From: an uncultured Gammaproteobacteria bacterium
Lineage (GTDB): Bacteria; Pseudomonadota; Gammaproteobacteria; Pseudomonadales; DT-91
Length of the DNA: 12,823 nucleotides
Assembly (NCBI GenBank): GCA_929200485.1
Contig: CAKMZU010000036.1
Coordinates: 1 to 12,823 of the forward strand
Direction of reading: 5' to 3'
Every line of letters begins with the position of its first letter. The first letter of the stretch is position 1. A model generated the notes under the pieces. It saw only the letters and a list, made by a program, of their open reading frames with translations. It was not told where the DNA came from and did no database searches. Positions 1-6,646 of this stretch are shown here, in pieces. Both the position numbers and the translations under genes were made by a program.

Positions 1-1
1 A

Positions 2-1648
2 GTGCCTGGCTCCGACAAAGTATATTTGCGCCAGATTGATTTGCAAACGCATCAGACCGTTGCCCAGATTGTTTTAAAAGCAGGGGTGGACTATGACATT
101 GATCCATTTCAGGGGCGTATCATCTTAACTCAACCGTTATCCAGCCGATCCTTGTTAAATAACCAACCTTTGATTAATAACCGTTTAGGCGGTGAGGTCT
201 ATAACTATCTGGTTGTGGATTATGAGTATGTTCCTAGAAACACAAGAGACCGGCTTGAAAATATGACCTATGGTGGTCGCATGAAAGGATGGATTACCAA
301 GCATTTTGGATTAGGTGCGACCTATGTTAAAGAAGAAAAAGACAGTCAGGATTATGAATTAAAAGGCGGTGATGTCACCATTCGGTTTACTGAGGGCAGC
401 TATATTAAAGCAGAATATGCCAAGTCCGATGGTGTTGAGAGCGACAGTAATTTTGTATCCACAGACGGCGGTTTAACCTTTGATCGGCGTGATGGCGTTA
501 AAGACAAGCGTGATGGCAATATGGTTTTGGTCAATTCCGTTATCAATCTTTATGATTTGATGCCGGGTGTTATTGGTGCTGTGGGTAATGATTTTGGGCT
601 GTGGTACAAAGAGAAAGATTCAGGCTTCAGTTATGCCAGTCAATTTGATTCGCTTGAGCAAAAAAATTACGGTGGTCGATTGCGCTTACAATTTGCTGAT
701 CGAGTGAATTTTGTCACAAGACATCAGGAGACCGACGAGAAAGATGCAGGGGGTGTGCAGGAAACCGACACGAGAGAAACTGAAGTTGAGCTCGGTTGGC
801 TGATCACGGATCATTTTAAAGTCGCTATTGCCGGGGAGAAAATTAAAGAATTGGATCGCCAAAAAGCAATGAGTGATGCCAACCTTGCAGGTCTCCGATT
901 CGATTATATTTATAATTCTGCCAATAACTTTTATGTCAAAGGCCAGAAAACCGTTGATAGCTCAAAAAACTATCAAGACAATGACAGTGTGACGGTTGGA
1001 TTGCAAACGCGACTGCTCCGCAATCTCAGCCTGGCTGGAGATTACACCTCCGGTGATCGGGGTGAAACCACACAGCTGACTTTAGGTTTCGATCGCACCA
1101 ATACACACAACACCTATGTGACCTGGTTGACTAATGATTATGAAGATAAAAACAATCTGGTGTTTGGCCAAAAAGGGCAGCTAACGGATAATCTCAGCGC
1201 GTTTCAGGAAAACCAGTTTGTAGCAGAAAACAATGGCAAGGGGCGTATAGATTCGTTTGGCTTTAATTATAAAGTCAATGATGTGTTACAAAGTGGCTTG
1301 TCTTTTCAGCAGGGTAAAATCGATAATAAATCCATGGTGAATAACCTGCCGGTTGAAGAAACGGTCAAGAGAACCGCAGGCTCAATGTATTGGGTATTTG
1401 ATAATGATAAGGTGTTTGTTACCAATAAATTTGAAGTTCGATACGACAGAGGCAAGGAGGATACTGAGCAGTATGTGACAATCAACCGATACATGCAGCA
1501 GTTAACGCTTGCGCATACCTTGTACGGTAAATTCAATTACACCATTACCAACAACAAAGAAACCGATAAAACCATTCAGCGTTTTATTGAAGGGTCAGCT
1601 GGCATTGCTTACCGTCCGCATGGAAAAAAACCGATGAAACCTATGTGA
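2..1648 (+). CDS. Large outer-membrane beta-barrel protein, 5'-truncated by the window edge, broken by a frame change at its 3' end
   Basis: This frame is open from the left edge, so the true start lies outside the window and the GTG at position 2 is not a supported start. Residues 1-80 form a small beta-rich module with a 'GVDYDIDPFQGRIIL' segment. Such modules occur just before the barrel in long surface proteins. From about residue 88 to the end there are many amphipathic strands alternating aromatic and polar residues, joined by Asp/Lys/Gly-rich turns, which is typical of an outer-membrane barrel. There is no C-terminal aromatic beta-signal in this frame: it ends in a Pro/Lys/Met-rich stub right after a run of seven A at 1624-1630. 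The -1 frame continues the barrel (see 1630-1935). The next gene, a peptidoglycan-binding lipoprotein, overlaps that continuation, which suggests a barrel plus wall-anchor pair. The precise family is not recognised; the barrel assignment is fairly sure. Confidence 0.75.
   Translation: MPGSDKVYLRQIDLQTHQTVAQIVLKAGVDYDIDPFQGRIILTQPLSSRSLLNNQPLINNRLGGEVYNYLVVDYEYVPRNTRDRLENMTYGGRMKGWITKHFGLGATYVKEEKDSQDYELKGGDVTIRFTEGSYIKAEYAKSDGVESDSNFVSTDGGLTFDRRDGVKDKRDGNMVLVNSVINLYDLMPGVIGAVGNDFGLWYKEKDSGFSYASQFDSLEQKNYGGRLRLQFADRVNFVTRHQETDEKDAGGVQETDTRETEVELGWLITDHFKVAIAGEKIKELDRQKAMSDANLAGLRFDYIYNSANNFYVKGQKTVDSSKNYQDNDSVTVGLQTRLLRNLSLAGDYTSGDRGETTQLTLGFDRTNTHNTYVTWLTNDYEDKNNLVFGQKGQLTDNLSAFQENQFVAENNGKGRIDSFGFNYKVNDVLQSGLSFQQGKIDNKSMVNNLPVEETVKRTAGSMYWVFDNDKVFVTNKFEVRYDRGKEDTEQYVTINRYMQQLTLAHTLYGKFNYTITNNKETDKTIQRFIEGSAGIAYRPHGKKPMKPM
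1624..1630 (+). other. A7 homopolymer in slippery phase at the frame junction
   Basis: Seven A lie exactly as A|AAA|AAA relative to the upstream zero frame (the last base of a GGA codon, then two AAA Lys codons). This is the X_XXY_YYZ arrangement at which -1 ribosomal slippage or transcriptional slippage can occur. Zero-frame translation stops at 1646-1648, six codons after the run. I see no strong Shine-Dalgarno-like stimulator upstream and no convincing hairpin downstream, so an indel or sequencing error is at least as likely as recoding. Confidence 0.5.
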
Positions 1649-1935
1649 GAGCCGATAAGACACGTTTGCCACTAGAAAATGATGTTTATCTTTTAGCGGT
1701 AAGTTCATCCTATCACTTGATGAATAGCTGGGATTTAATGGCAGAATACCATTGGAAAACCGATCGGAATTCGGATGATGTGCTTCAAGGCGCATTGGTT
1801 TCTGTTAATAAACTGATAGGCAAGAACTTGAAATTGGGTATTGGCTATAACTTCTCTGACTTTAACGATGACCTTGTGAAAAAAGATGATTATGAAGCAC
1901 ATGGCTTCTTTATCAACATGCTGGGAACGTTCTAA
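1630..1935 (+). CDS. C-terminal end of the same beta-barrel protein, in the -1 frame
   Basis: Reading on from the A-run in the -1 frame gives about 101 residues (K-T-D-E-T-Y-V-R-A-D-K onward) with the same alternating strand pattern. The last strand is 'AHGFFINMLGTF' and ends in Phe, the classic beta-signal recognised by the BAM machinery. An isolated reading would have to begin at GTG 1645, which has no ribosome binding site and would encode only the last few strands, so an independent gene is unlikely. The segment is best read as the lost 3' end of the upstream frame. It ends in TAA sharing its last base with the ATG of the OmpA-like lipoprotein (TAATG), so translational coupling would need ribosomes in this frame. 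Causes could be a sequencing error in the homopolymer, a real pseudogenising indel, or programmed slippage. Confidence 0.7.
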   Translation, partial: TDETYVRADKTRLPLENDVYLLAVSSSYHLMNSWDLMAEYHWKTDRNSDDVLQGALVSVNKLIGKNLKLGIGYNFSDFNDDLVKKDDYEAHGFFINMLGTF

Positions 1936-2432
1936 TGAAGATACCAACGTATGGCTATCCTATCGCTTTGTTGTTATTGGTGGTTTTGATGGGGCTAATT
2001 GGTTGTTCTACCCAGACCTATGTCAGTGACGAAAATATCAACAAATATGCGCCTGTGATGGTAGAGAAGTTTGTTATTGATGAAGGCTCTGCAAAACCCG
2101 ACTTAACGGTGTATTTTGGGTTTGATCAATCCATGTTAACCGGAGCAGAAAAGCAAAAACTTGATGCGTTTATCCAACGCGTTAAAAACACCAAAGGTGA
2201 AATCATTATTTCAGGTTATACGGATTTAACGGGGAGTAGCGAATATAATAAAGGGTTGTCTGAGCGCCGAGCGGCATCAATTACCAGCTATTTACAATCT
2301 AAAGATCAAAACGTATCGAATCATCAATATAGCCAAAAAGCGCTGGGTAAAACCCATCCGCTTGTCAGAGCCATGGGATCTGATGCCAATGCACAAAATC
2401 GCCGAGGTTATGTTTTCTTTAAACCTTCCTAG
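1935..2432 (+). CDS. OmpA-family peptidoglycan-binding lipoprotein (Pal-like)
   Basis: This 165-residue protein starts with a lipoprotein signal: a hydrophobic stretch at residues 10-20 followed by the lipobox L-I-G-C with the lipidated Cys at 24. Residues 58-163 match the OmpA C-terminal domain: the strand 'LTVYFGFDQSMLT', then 'ISGYTDLTGSSEYNKGLSERRAASI' around residues 92-116, then a closing 'NRRGYVFF'. Asp97 and Arg112, 15 apart, correspond to the pair that grips the diaminopimelate side chain of peptidoglycan in this family. The protein should be anchored in a membrane, probably the outer one, and bind the wall non-covalently. Its ATG overlaps the stop of the barrel reading frame (TAATG), so it is probably translated from the same mRNA and may tether that barrel to the wall. 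The length is near that of Pal (about 170), but no tol genes are next to it, so it is not called pal. Confidence 0.9.
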   Translation: MKIPTYGYPIALLLLVVLMGLIGCSTQTYVSDENINKYAPVMVEKFVIDEGSAKPDLTVYFGFDQSMLTGAEKQKLDAFIQRVKNTKGEIIISGYTDLTGSSEYNKGLSERRAASITSYLQSKDQNVSNHQYSQKALGKTHPLVRAMGSDANAQNRRGYVFFKPS

Positions 2433-2479
2433 TGCGGCTGCCAGTCAATTCCTTCAAATTAGATAACTTACGTAAAAAG

Positions 2480-2507
2480 CATCCTTCGACGGGCTCAGGA
2501 TGAACGG
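2480..2507 (+). repeat. REP-like repeat, copy 1 (forward)
   Basis: A 28-bp extragenic element beginning CATCCTTCGACGGG and ending in ATGAACGG, with complementary CATCCT/AGGATG ends. It shares 22-23 of 28 positions with 4398-4425 and is matched in reverse orientation by 2532-2555. It resembles a short palindromic repeat type scattered in many proteobacterial genomes. It lies between two convergent genes. Confidence 0.7.
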
Positions 2508-2552
2508 TAGTGAGGATTTCAACCTTCTCTCCCATTCGCACTGAGCTCGTTG
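2487..2552. terminator. Long imperfect hairpin between convergent genes, possible bidirectional terminator
   Basis: Bases 2487-2507 can pair with 2532-2552 over 21 positions, with two G-U wobbles, a three-base internal mismatch and one C-A mismatch. The loop is 24 bases. It sits between the stop of the OmpA-like gene (2432) and the stop of the oppositely oriented DUF4345 gene (2626). There is no clean T-run after it, so it may stabilise 3' ends or block read-through rather than act as a textbook intrinsic terminator. Confidence 0.45.
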
Positions 2553-2555
2553 AAG
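2532..2555 (-). repeat. REP-like repeat, copy 2 (inverted)
   Basis: Read on the minus strand this gives CTTCAACGAGCTCAGTGCGAATGG, a diverged copy of the element at 2480-2507. The two copies form an inverted pair separated by 24 bp, the arrangement seen when REP elements occur as paired (BIME-like) units. Divergence is concentrated at GGAT versus GTGC in the middle. Confidence 0.65.
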
Positions 2556-2625
2556 AGCGCAAAAAAACGGAAGGGACTTTAAAGCAGATGCACTAGAGAC
2601 TTCAGGAATAATAAAGGCATTAATA

Positions 2626-3045
2626 TTACCCTTTGGTTTCTCGGAGGGCCCTTGATTTTATTCGTTTTAAATTAACAGCGATTAATAGTACAGGAAGAAC
2701 AAGTTCAACAATCATGGCAATAAATAATACGGGGCCTGGATGCCCGGCAAGACAATAAGAAAGTAATCTGGCAAGCCCCGCACTTAGCATAATCAAGGCA
2801 ATCATAGGGATAAAAAAGCCGCGGATTCTGATATTTGTTGCCACCCATAAACAAAATAAGCCATAAAAAATCCAAAACACCGAGAGAAAACGAAGCTCGC
2901 TGTCGATAGCAGGGCTGACAATGGTTTCTTTGGGAAGTGTCTCGGCACCTGGAACGTTAATTATCCCACCAAACAATAGGTTCATGCCGGTAATGGCTGC
3001 AATGATAAAGGTGATAAGCAGGAGTGTTTTTAATGCCGATTCCAT
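2626..3045 (-). CDS. DUF4345 family four-helix membrane protein
   Basis: This 139-residue protein has four predicted membrane segments at about residues 6-26, 52-70, 77-98 and 105-125, and a basic C-terminal tail that should be cytoplasmic. The pattern matches the DUF4345 family: a 'DSELRF' motif (48-53) opening the second helix, 'GLARLLSY' (90-97) in the third, 'GHPGP' (101-105) in the turn and a Glu at 114 within the last helix. The length is usual for the family, whose function is unknown. The ATG at 3045 is preceded on the minus strand by AAAGG about nine bases upstream. The gene is transcribed divergently from the yjfI-like operon, with about 210 bp of A+T-rich sequence between them, and convergently with the OmpA-like gene. 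No link to the flanking systems is shown beyond position. Confidence 0.85.
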   Translation of the reverse strand: MESALKTLLLITFIIAAITGMNLLFGGIINVPGAETLPKETIVSPAIDSELRFLSVFWIFYGLFCLWVATNIRIRGFFIPMIALIMLSAGLARLLSYCLAGHPGPVLFIAMIVELVLPVLLIAVNLKRIKSRALRETKG

Positions 3046-3165
3046 TCGATAGATACCTTTAAATCCTTTTCATTGAGCCTATTGCTTTTTTTGTAAAATG
3101 TCGAGTTGAGATTTGTTGTCTTTTTTCTAGCGTTAATTTTTTATGATAAATGGTAAAATAATTGT

Positions 3166-3193
3166 TTGACATAATATGTCATCATGGTAGTGT
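3166..3193 (+). promoter_or_regulatory. Candidate sigma-70-type promoter of the yjfI-like operon
   Basis: A perfect -35 hexamer TTGACA (3166-3171) is followed after 16 bp by TAGTGT (3188-3193), which keeps the three most conserved -10 positions (T, A and final T) but is otherwise weak. Transcription would start near 3200 and leave an untranslated leader of about 58 bases before the ATG at 3259. A strong ribosome site, AGGGAG, lies at 3246-3251. A good -35 with a poor -10 suits a promoter that depends on an activator or is tightly controlled. Confidence 0.4.
3167..3181. promoter_or_regulatory. Perfect 15-bp palindrome over the -35 box, candidate operator
   Basis: TGACATA-A-TATGTCA is a perfect inverted repeat of 7-bp arms about a single central A. 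It overlaps the TTGACA hexamer, so a bound dimeric repressor would occlude RNA polymerase. No regulator gene of a known class adjoins it. The ribbon-helix-helix-like protein at 5170-5496 is the only DNA-binding-like candidate in the cluster. Confidence 0.45.
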
Positions 3194-3258
3194 GGATGCC
3201 AAGTCACTATTCATGTTGATTAATATAAAAACGAAAACGCTATAAGGGAGCACTTTGT

Positions 3259-3663
3259 ATGCAGTCACAGGATTTAAGCCTGCACTTTTCAAATTTGACC
3301 TTTGAAGGTTATGGGTTCGATTGCCAGATCATTCAAGGGGAGGTGGATGTCCTTCAAGTGGTTGTTGAAGGGTTTGAAGAGTTACCGGTCTATCTTTCGA
3401 TTACCGATAACCAGATTCTCTGTATTAGTTATCTGTGGAATGAATCGGAAGTCAATCAGGAAAAACGCGCTGAGATGCTTGATGTGATGCTAGAGATGAA
3501 TATTCCTATGCCGCTATCGTCATTTTCACGCATTCAAGATCAGTACGTCATATTTGGCGCGTTATCAACAAACTCAAGTTTTGATGATATTGCTCATGAG
3601 ATCATCACGCTTTGTGAAAACGCCGTAGAAGCCATCGGCGCAATGACTGACTACTTAAATTAA
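3259..3663 (+). CDS. yjfI: YjfI-like protein (DUF2170)
   Basis: This 134-residue, acidic, soluble protein has no signal peptide. It matches the DUF2170 family typified by E. coli YjfI (133 residues) in length, in composition and in position directly before a YjfJ-like PspA homologue. The N-terminal half is beta-rich ('VVVEGFEELPVYLSITDNQILCISYLW', about residues 34-60), followed by a helix with 'RAEMLDVMLEMNIPMPLSSF' (73-92), a strand 'QYVIFGALS' and a long C-terminal helix. The biochemical role is unknown; the constant pairing with YjfJ suggests a cytoplasmic partner or adaptor of that PspA-type protein. AGGGAG eight bases before the ATG supports this start. It is the first gene of the operon and is followed after 32 bp by yjfJ. 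Confidence 0.85.
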   Translation: MQSQDLSLHFSNLTFEGYGFDCQIIQGEVDVLQVVVEGFEELPVYLSITDNQILCISYLWNESEVNQEKRAEMLDVMLEMNIPMPLSSFSRIQDQYVIFGALSTNSSFDDIAHEIITLCENAVEAIGAMTDYLN

Positions 3664-3695
3664 CGGAAGTTTTTGTAAGGATTAGGGGATTAGCT

Positions 3696-4388
3696 ATGAA
3701 AGTATTATCTAAATTAATGACAGCGATTCGAGGCGGCGCCAGAGAAGCAGGTGAATCCATTGTGGATGCCAATGCCGTTCGTATTTTTGAGCAGGAAATC
3801 GTTGATTCAAAAAATCATATTAAAAAAGCCAAAGACAGTTTGACTTCTGTTATGGCGGAAAAGATGCAGGCAGCAAGAAAAGTCGATGCGATCCAAAATG
3901 ATATTGCTGCCAATGAAGGGTATGCGGAAAAAGCCTTAGCCAAAGGCGATGAAGCGCTGGCTTTGGAAGTGGCTCAAAAAATTGCACAGTTAGAGTCGGA
4001 ATTAGCTGATCAGCAAGGTGTTCAGCAAACTTGTGCGCTTCATGTTGAAAAATTAAAAGGGCAGATTCAAGCGGCAGAGCGTCAAATTGTTGAAAATGAA
4101 CGTCAGCTCAATATGATCAAAACAACTGAAAGTGTGCATAAAGCCACGGCAGCGATTAGCGATAATTTTTCTCAATCGGGCTCGAAGCTGGTTAACGCTA
4201 AAGAATCGTTAGAGCGTATTAAAAAACGTCAGGAAATGCGTGAAGATAAATTAAAAGCGGCAGAAGAGTTAAACAGCGAAAACTTCGACAAGTCGTTAAA
4301 TGACAAGTTGAAAGATGCTGGAATCATGGATAGCGGTTCATCAAGTGCCAATGCTGTGCTTGAACGTTTGAAAAACAAGCAATCTTAA
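3696..4388 (+). CDS. yjfJ: YjfJ-like PspA/IM30 family protein
   Basis: This 230-residue protein is almost wholly alpha-helical coiled coil, with heptad-rich Glu/Lys/Gln/Ala segments from about 20 to 205. It begins with an amphipathic stretch (MKVLSKLMTAIRGGAREAGE) like the membrane-binding N-terminus of PspA and Vipp1. The 'VDANAVRIFEQEIVDSK' segment is the family's hallmark hairpin start. Length and neighbours fit E. coli YjfJ (232 residues). PspA/IM30 proteins form large ESCRT-III-like assemblies that bind and stabilise damaged inner membrane. Residues 184-230 are Ser/Asn/Lys-rich and probably flexible. PspF, PspB and PspC are not nearby, so control is unlikely to follow the classical Psp circuit. 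A purine-rich stretch (AAGGATTAGGGGATTAG) precedes the ATG. Confidence 0.92.
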   Translation: MKVLSKLMTAIRGGAREAGESIVDANAVRIFEQEIVDSKNHIKKAKDSLTSVMAEKMQAARKVDAIQNDIAANEGYAEKALAKGDEALALEVAQKIAQLESELADQQGVQQTCALHVEKLKGQIQAAERQIVENERQLNMIKTTESVHKATAAISDNFSQSGSKLVNAKESLERIKKRQEMREDKLKAAEELNSENFDKSLNDKLKDAGIMDSGSSSANAVLERLKNKQS

Positions 4389-4397
4389 GCTGCGAAA

Positions 4398-4425
4398 CAT
4401 CCTTTGACAAGCTCAGGATGAGCGG
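4398..4425 (+). repeat. REP-like repeat, copy 3
   Basis: A 28-bp element ten bases after the yjfJ-like stop codon, in the same orientation as 2480-2507 and differing mainly at the TTCGACGGG/TTTGACAAG core. Its ends CATCCT/AGGATG are complementary. It lies inside the operon, where such hairpins often protect the upstream message from 3' decay. Confidence 0.7.
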
Positions 4426-4441
4426 AACTTATATCTGCTCA

Positions 4442-4465
4442 GGGCGGGCGAGTTATCGCCCACCC
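4442..4465 (+). terminator. G+C-rich hairpin inside the operon, possible attenuator or processing site
   Basis: GGGCGA (4446-4451) and TCGCCC (4456-4461) form a perfect 6-bp stem with a GTTA loop. After one C-A mismatch it is extended by GGG (4442-4444) and CCC (4463-4465). No T-run follows (GTAAATCTTG), so termination would be partial at best. Together with the REP-like element it fills the 133-bp gap between yjfJ and yjfK, the widest gap in the operon, and may lower expression of the downstream genes relative to yjfI and yjfJ. Confidence 0.45.
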
Positions 4466-4521
4466 GTAAATCTTGAGTCTTGCCAGAGTGTTTCTTAATA
4501 ATTCTTCTTGATGGAACCTAA

Positions 4522-5154
4522 ATGAAAAAATTATTCAAAGCCATGATGGCGTCAATGAAATCTGAGGCACCTCTACGTGACGTAGTTGAGTTAAAAGATT
4601 TGGCGATCAATGATTATGTGGATTTGTCCGATAGCTTTGCATTGCCTTCTGAGTTGCGTGGTAAAACGTTTCAAGTGAATAGTATTGATAGCTATTTCTA
4701 CAGTGATGGTTTGAACACAGAATGGGCCCTCAAAGGGGATACTCAAAAGAAGTTGTATCTGGCTCAGACGGATTTAGGTGGCGAAGATCAGTTAGAATTT
4801 AGTTATCAATTGAAGAAAAAAGAAGTGGATTCTTTATTTGGATGGGATCAGTTAAAAGCCCTTTTTGATAAATCTAATGATACCGAGCTTAGCTGCAAGA
4901 ATATCGATGCGTTTGAAGGTTGGTTGGCAGAGAAATACACAAGGAGCGAATGCGGTGCTAAAGGTACTTATTGCGCTGGCGATTATAGGGGCAAGCCTCG
5001 TCAAAATGGGGATGAGTCGTTTACTTATTTCAGCTTTTTCAATGCGGATGAAACATTAAGTGTAGAAGTCGAGGTTTGGGATGAAGATGAAATCGATGTG
5101 TTTATTTCCATTCTTAGGCCTGAAACTGACATCACCGCCTGTTATGCAGGGTAA
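4522..5154 (+). CDS. yjfK: YjfK-like protein (DUF2491)
   Basis: This 210-residue soluble, acidic protein without a signal peptide matches the DUF2491 family of E. coli YjfK (219 residues) by length and order. It has a small N-terminal helix with paired Lys, then beta-rich sequence containing 'VELKDLAINDYVDLSDSF' (about 22-39) and 'FSYQLKKKEVDSLFGW' (93-108). After these come a Cys-containing stretch with 'GDYRGKPRQNG', where a Gly-Asp-Tyr-Arg turn is conserved as I recall it, and a C-terminal beta hairpin rich in acidic residues ('SVEVEVWDEDEIDVFISI'). No enzymatic motif is visible; a role as scaffold or sensor in the PspA-type module is inference from gene order. GGAA about nine bases upstream supports the ATG. 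Only 15 bp separate it from the next gene. Confidence 0.82.
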   Translation: MKKLFKAMMASMKSEAPLRDVVELKDLAINDYVDLSDSFALPSELRGKTFQVNSIDSYFYSDGLNTEWALKGDTQKKLYLAQTDLGGEDQLEFSYQLKKKEVDSLFGWDQLKALFDKSNDTELSCKNIDAFEGWLAEKYTRSECGAKGTYCAGDYRGKPRQNGDESFTYFSFFNADETLSVEVEVWDEDEIDVFISILRPETDITACYAG

Positions 5155-5169
5155 TCGTAAGTTAATTCG

Positions 5170-5496
5170 ATGAAAAAACTTCCTCAAAAATGGCAATCTG
5201 AACAAAAAGCCATTCGAGCCATCCAATTGGCGTTTGATCTTGATGAAAAAATCCAGTCTGTGATTCGAGAAGAAGCACAAAATACAGGTGTCAGTGCCAG
5301 TGAGCATATTCGAGGCATTCTTGGACTTTCTGTGACAGGCAAGCCTGTTCGGCCAAGGCTTACGGTATCGTTGAAACCTGAAGATTTTGAACAGTTGGCG
5401 CAAAAATATCAGGTGGATGCGTCAAATCGAAAAGAGATCAAAGATTGTGTCTCGCGCGATTTGCAGGACTATGTTAATCTCAAACTGCAAAAATAA
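5170..5496 (+). CDS. Small protein with two ribbon-helix-helix-like units, function unknown
   Basis: This 108-residue basic protein has no signal or membrane segment. It reads as two similar strand-helix-helix units. Residues 15-52 have strand 'AIQLAFDL', a helix through 'IQSVIREEAQNTG' and a short helix 'SASEHIRGILG'. Residues 61-101 have strand 'RLTVSLK', helix 'PEDFEQLAQKYQV' and helix 'NRKEIKDCVSRDLQDYV'. Each resembles a ribbon-helix-helix monomer, so one chain could form the two-monomer fold that normally needs a dimer. It may bind the operon's own promoter palindrome, or use the fold for protein contacts. It has no counterpart in the E. coli yjfIJKLM order that I recall. The start has a poor ribosome site (AAGTTAATTCG) and probably depends on read-through from yjfK. 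Confidence 0.6.
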   Translation: MKKLPQKWQSEQKAIRAIQLAFDLDEKIQSVIREEAQNTGVSASEHIRGILGLSVTGKPVRPRLTVSLKPEDFEQLAQKYQVDASNRKEIKDCVSRDLQDYVNLKLQK

Positions 5497-5539
5497 CGAT
5501 AATAATCTCTTATGACTAATTTCTTATAAATGATCCCTT

Positions 5540-6646
5540 ATGGGCAGAACCTTTTTCTTTCTAAAACGTCTAGGTCGTAATAAAAAAAAGCAATCCTTAG
5601 TCGAGCGATCCCATAAAGCGCGATTAACAAGGCTTTTTGGTTTGTTGTTGGGCCTTATTTGTCTTCATACGCTGCTGATTATGCGGTTTGAAGCGTTACC
5701 TTTATCGGATGCGTTGTGGCTAACCTTAACATCCATGACAACAGTGGGTTACGGCGATTATTCTGCGGCGACTATTCCCGGTCGACTAACAACGGTTGCG
5801 CTGATTTATGTGTTAGGCATTTGGATATTGGCACAGCTCGCTGGTGATTTTTTGGATTATCGCCAGGATCGACGAGAGAAAATGATAAAAGGCTTATGGA
5901 GGTGGCAAACCATGTCTCGGCATATTTTAATTATTAATTCACCAGAAAAAAATTCTGAACGCTATCTTGTGCGTTTAATTGAACAGATTCAACAGACACC
6001 CAGTTTAGAGTCATTGCCTGTCAATATCCTGACCTCTCGTTATCCTGAAGGCTTGCCGACGAGTCTACGAGATAGAGGTGTAAAACATTTTCATCGAGAT
6101 GTGCATACTCAGGTTAACCTCAATGAACTTCACCTTGATTGCGCGGATTATATTCTGGTGTTAGCGCCTGATGAGTATGATGCACGCTCGGATAGTTTAA
6201 CACTGGATATGCTAGATAGGCTCAAACGAGAGAAAACATCGGCATTTGTCGTGGCGGAATGTTTGTTGGATGAAAATCGAGATCGCTTTATAAGTTTAGG
6301 TGCCAATGCTGTGATACGTCCGGTGCGTGGTTATCCAGAGCTGATTGTTCGTGCGATGTCAGCGCCGGGCACGGAAAGAATTTTAGAAAATCTGTTTACG
6401 CATCAAGGTGCATCGATGAGGCGGGTGGATATTGACCTGTCGGGCATTCAATGGAAAACACTGGTCAGTTGCCTGATCGAAAAGGGGGTCGGAACAGCGC
6501 TTGGATATATTGATAGTTCTGATCGAGTCATTACTAACCCGGAAGCCCTCGATAAAATACAGGGCAAAGCCTTATTGATGATAGTGAGTGATTCCAAGAC
6601 ATTAACCATCAAACAGGTTAAGAACGCACTAGAGGACGCAAGTTAA
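5540..6646 (+). CDS. Two-helix potassium channel with cytoplasmic RCK-like region
   Basis: This 368-residue protein begins with a basic cytoplasmic N-terminus (1-30), then helix 1 (about 31-48), a pore helix and the K+ selectivity filter T-T-V-G-Y-G-D-Y (67-74), and helix 2 (84-104). This is the Ion_trans_2/Kch-type pore. The cytoplasmic part from 127 starts like an RCK/TrkA-N domain ('RHILIIN') but has N-S-P-E-K-N-S in place of the glycine-rich GxGxxG turn, so it may not bind NAD(H) in the usual way. Residues 290-360 form a second alpha/beta lobe. Tetrameric channels of this kind conduct K+ across the inner membrane under ligand gating. The stop overlaps the next ATG (TAATG), so it is tightly coupled to the DUF350 protein. 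The ATG at 5540 follows an in-frame TGA at 5531-5533; the ribosome site is weak. Confidence 0.92.
   Translation: MGRTFFFLKRLGRNKKKQSLVERSHKARLTRLFGLLLGLICLHTLLIMRFEALPLSDALWLTLTSMTTVGYGDYSAATIPGRLTTVALIYVLGIWILAQLAGDFLDYRQDRREKMIKGLWRWQTMSRHILIINSPEKNSERYLVRLIEQIQQTPSLESLPVNILTSRYPEGLPTSLRDRGVKHFHRDVHTQVNLNELHLDCADYILVLAPDEYDARSDSLTLDMLDRLKREKTSAFVVAECLLDENRDRFISLGANAVIRPVRGYPELIVRAMSAPGTERILENLFTHQGASMRRVDIDLSGIQWKTLVSCLIEKGVGTALGYIDSSDRVITNPEALDKIQGKALLMIVSDSKTLTIKQVKNALEDAS

Noticed and set aside
1645..1935. Independent small gene starting at GTG 1645.
   Set aside because: No ribosome binding site, and its content is the natural end of the upstream barrel in the -1 frame.
3046..3258. A regulatory RNA or riboswitch in the divergent intergenic region.
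   Set aside because: Apart from the palindrome and the promoter hexamers I see no stable or conserved-looking secondary structure.
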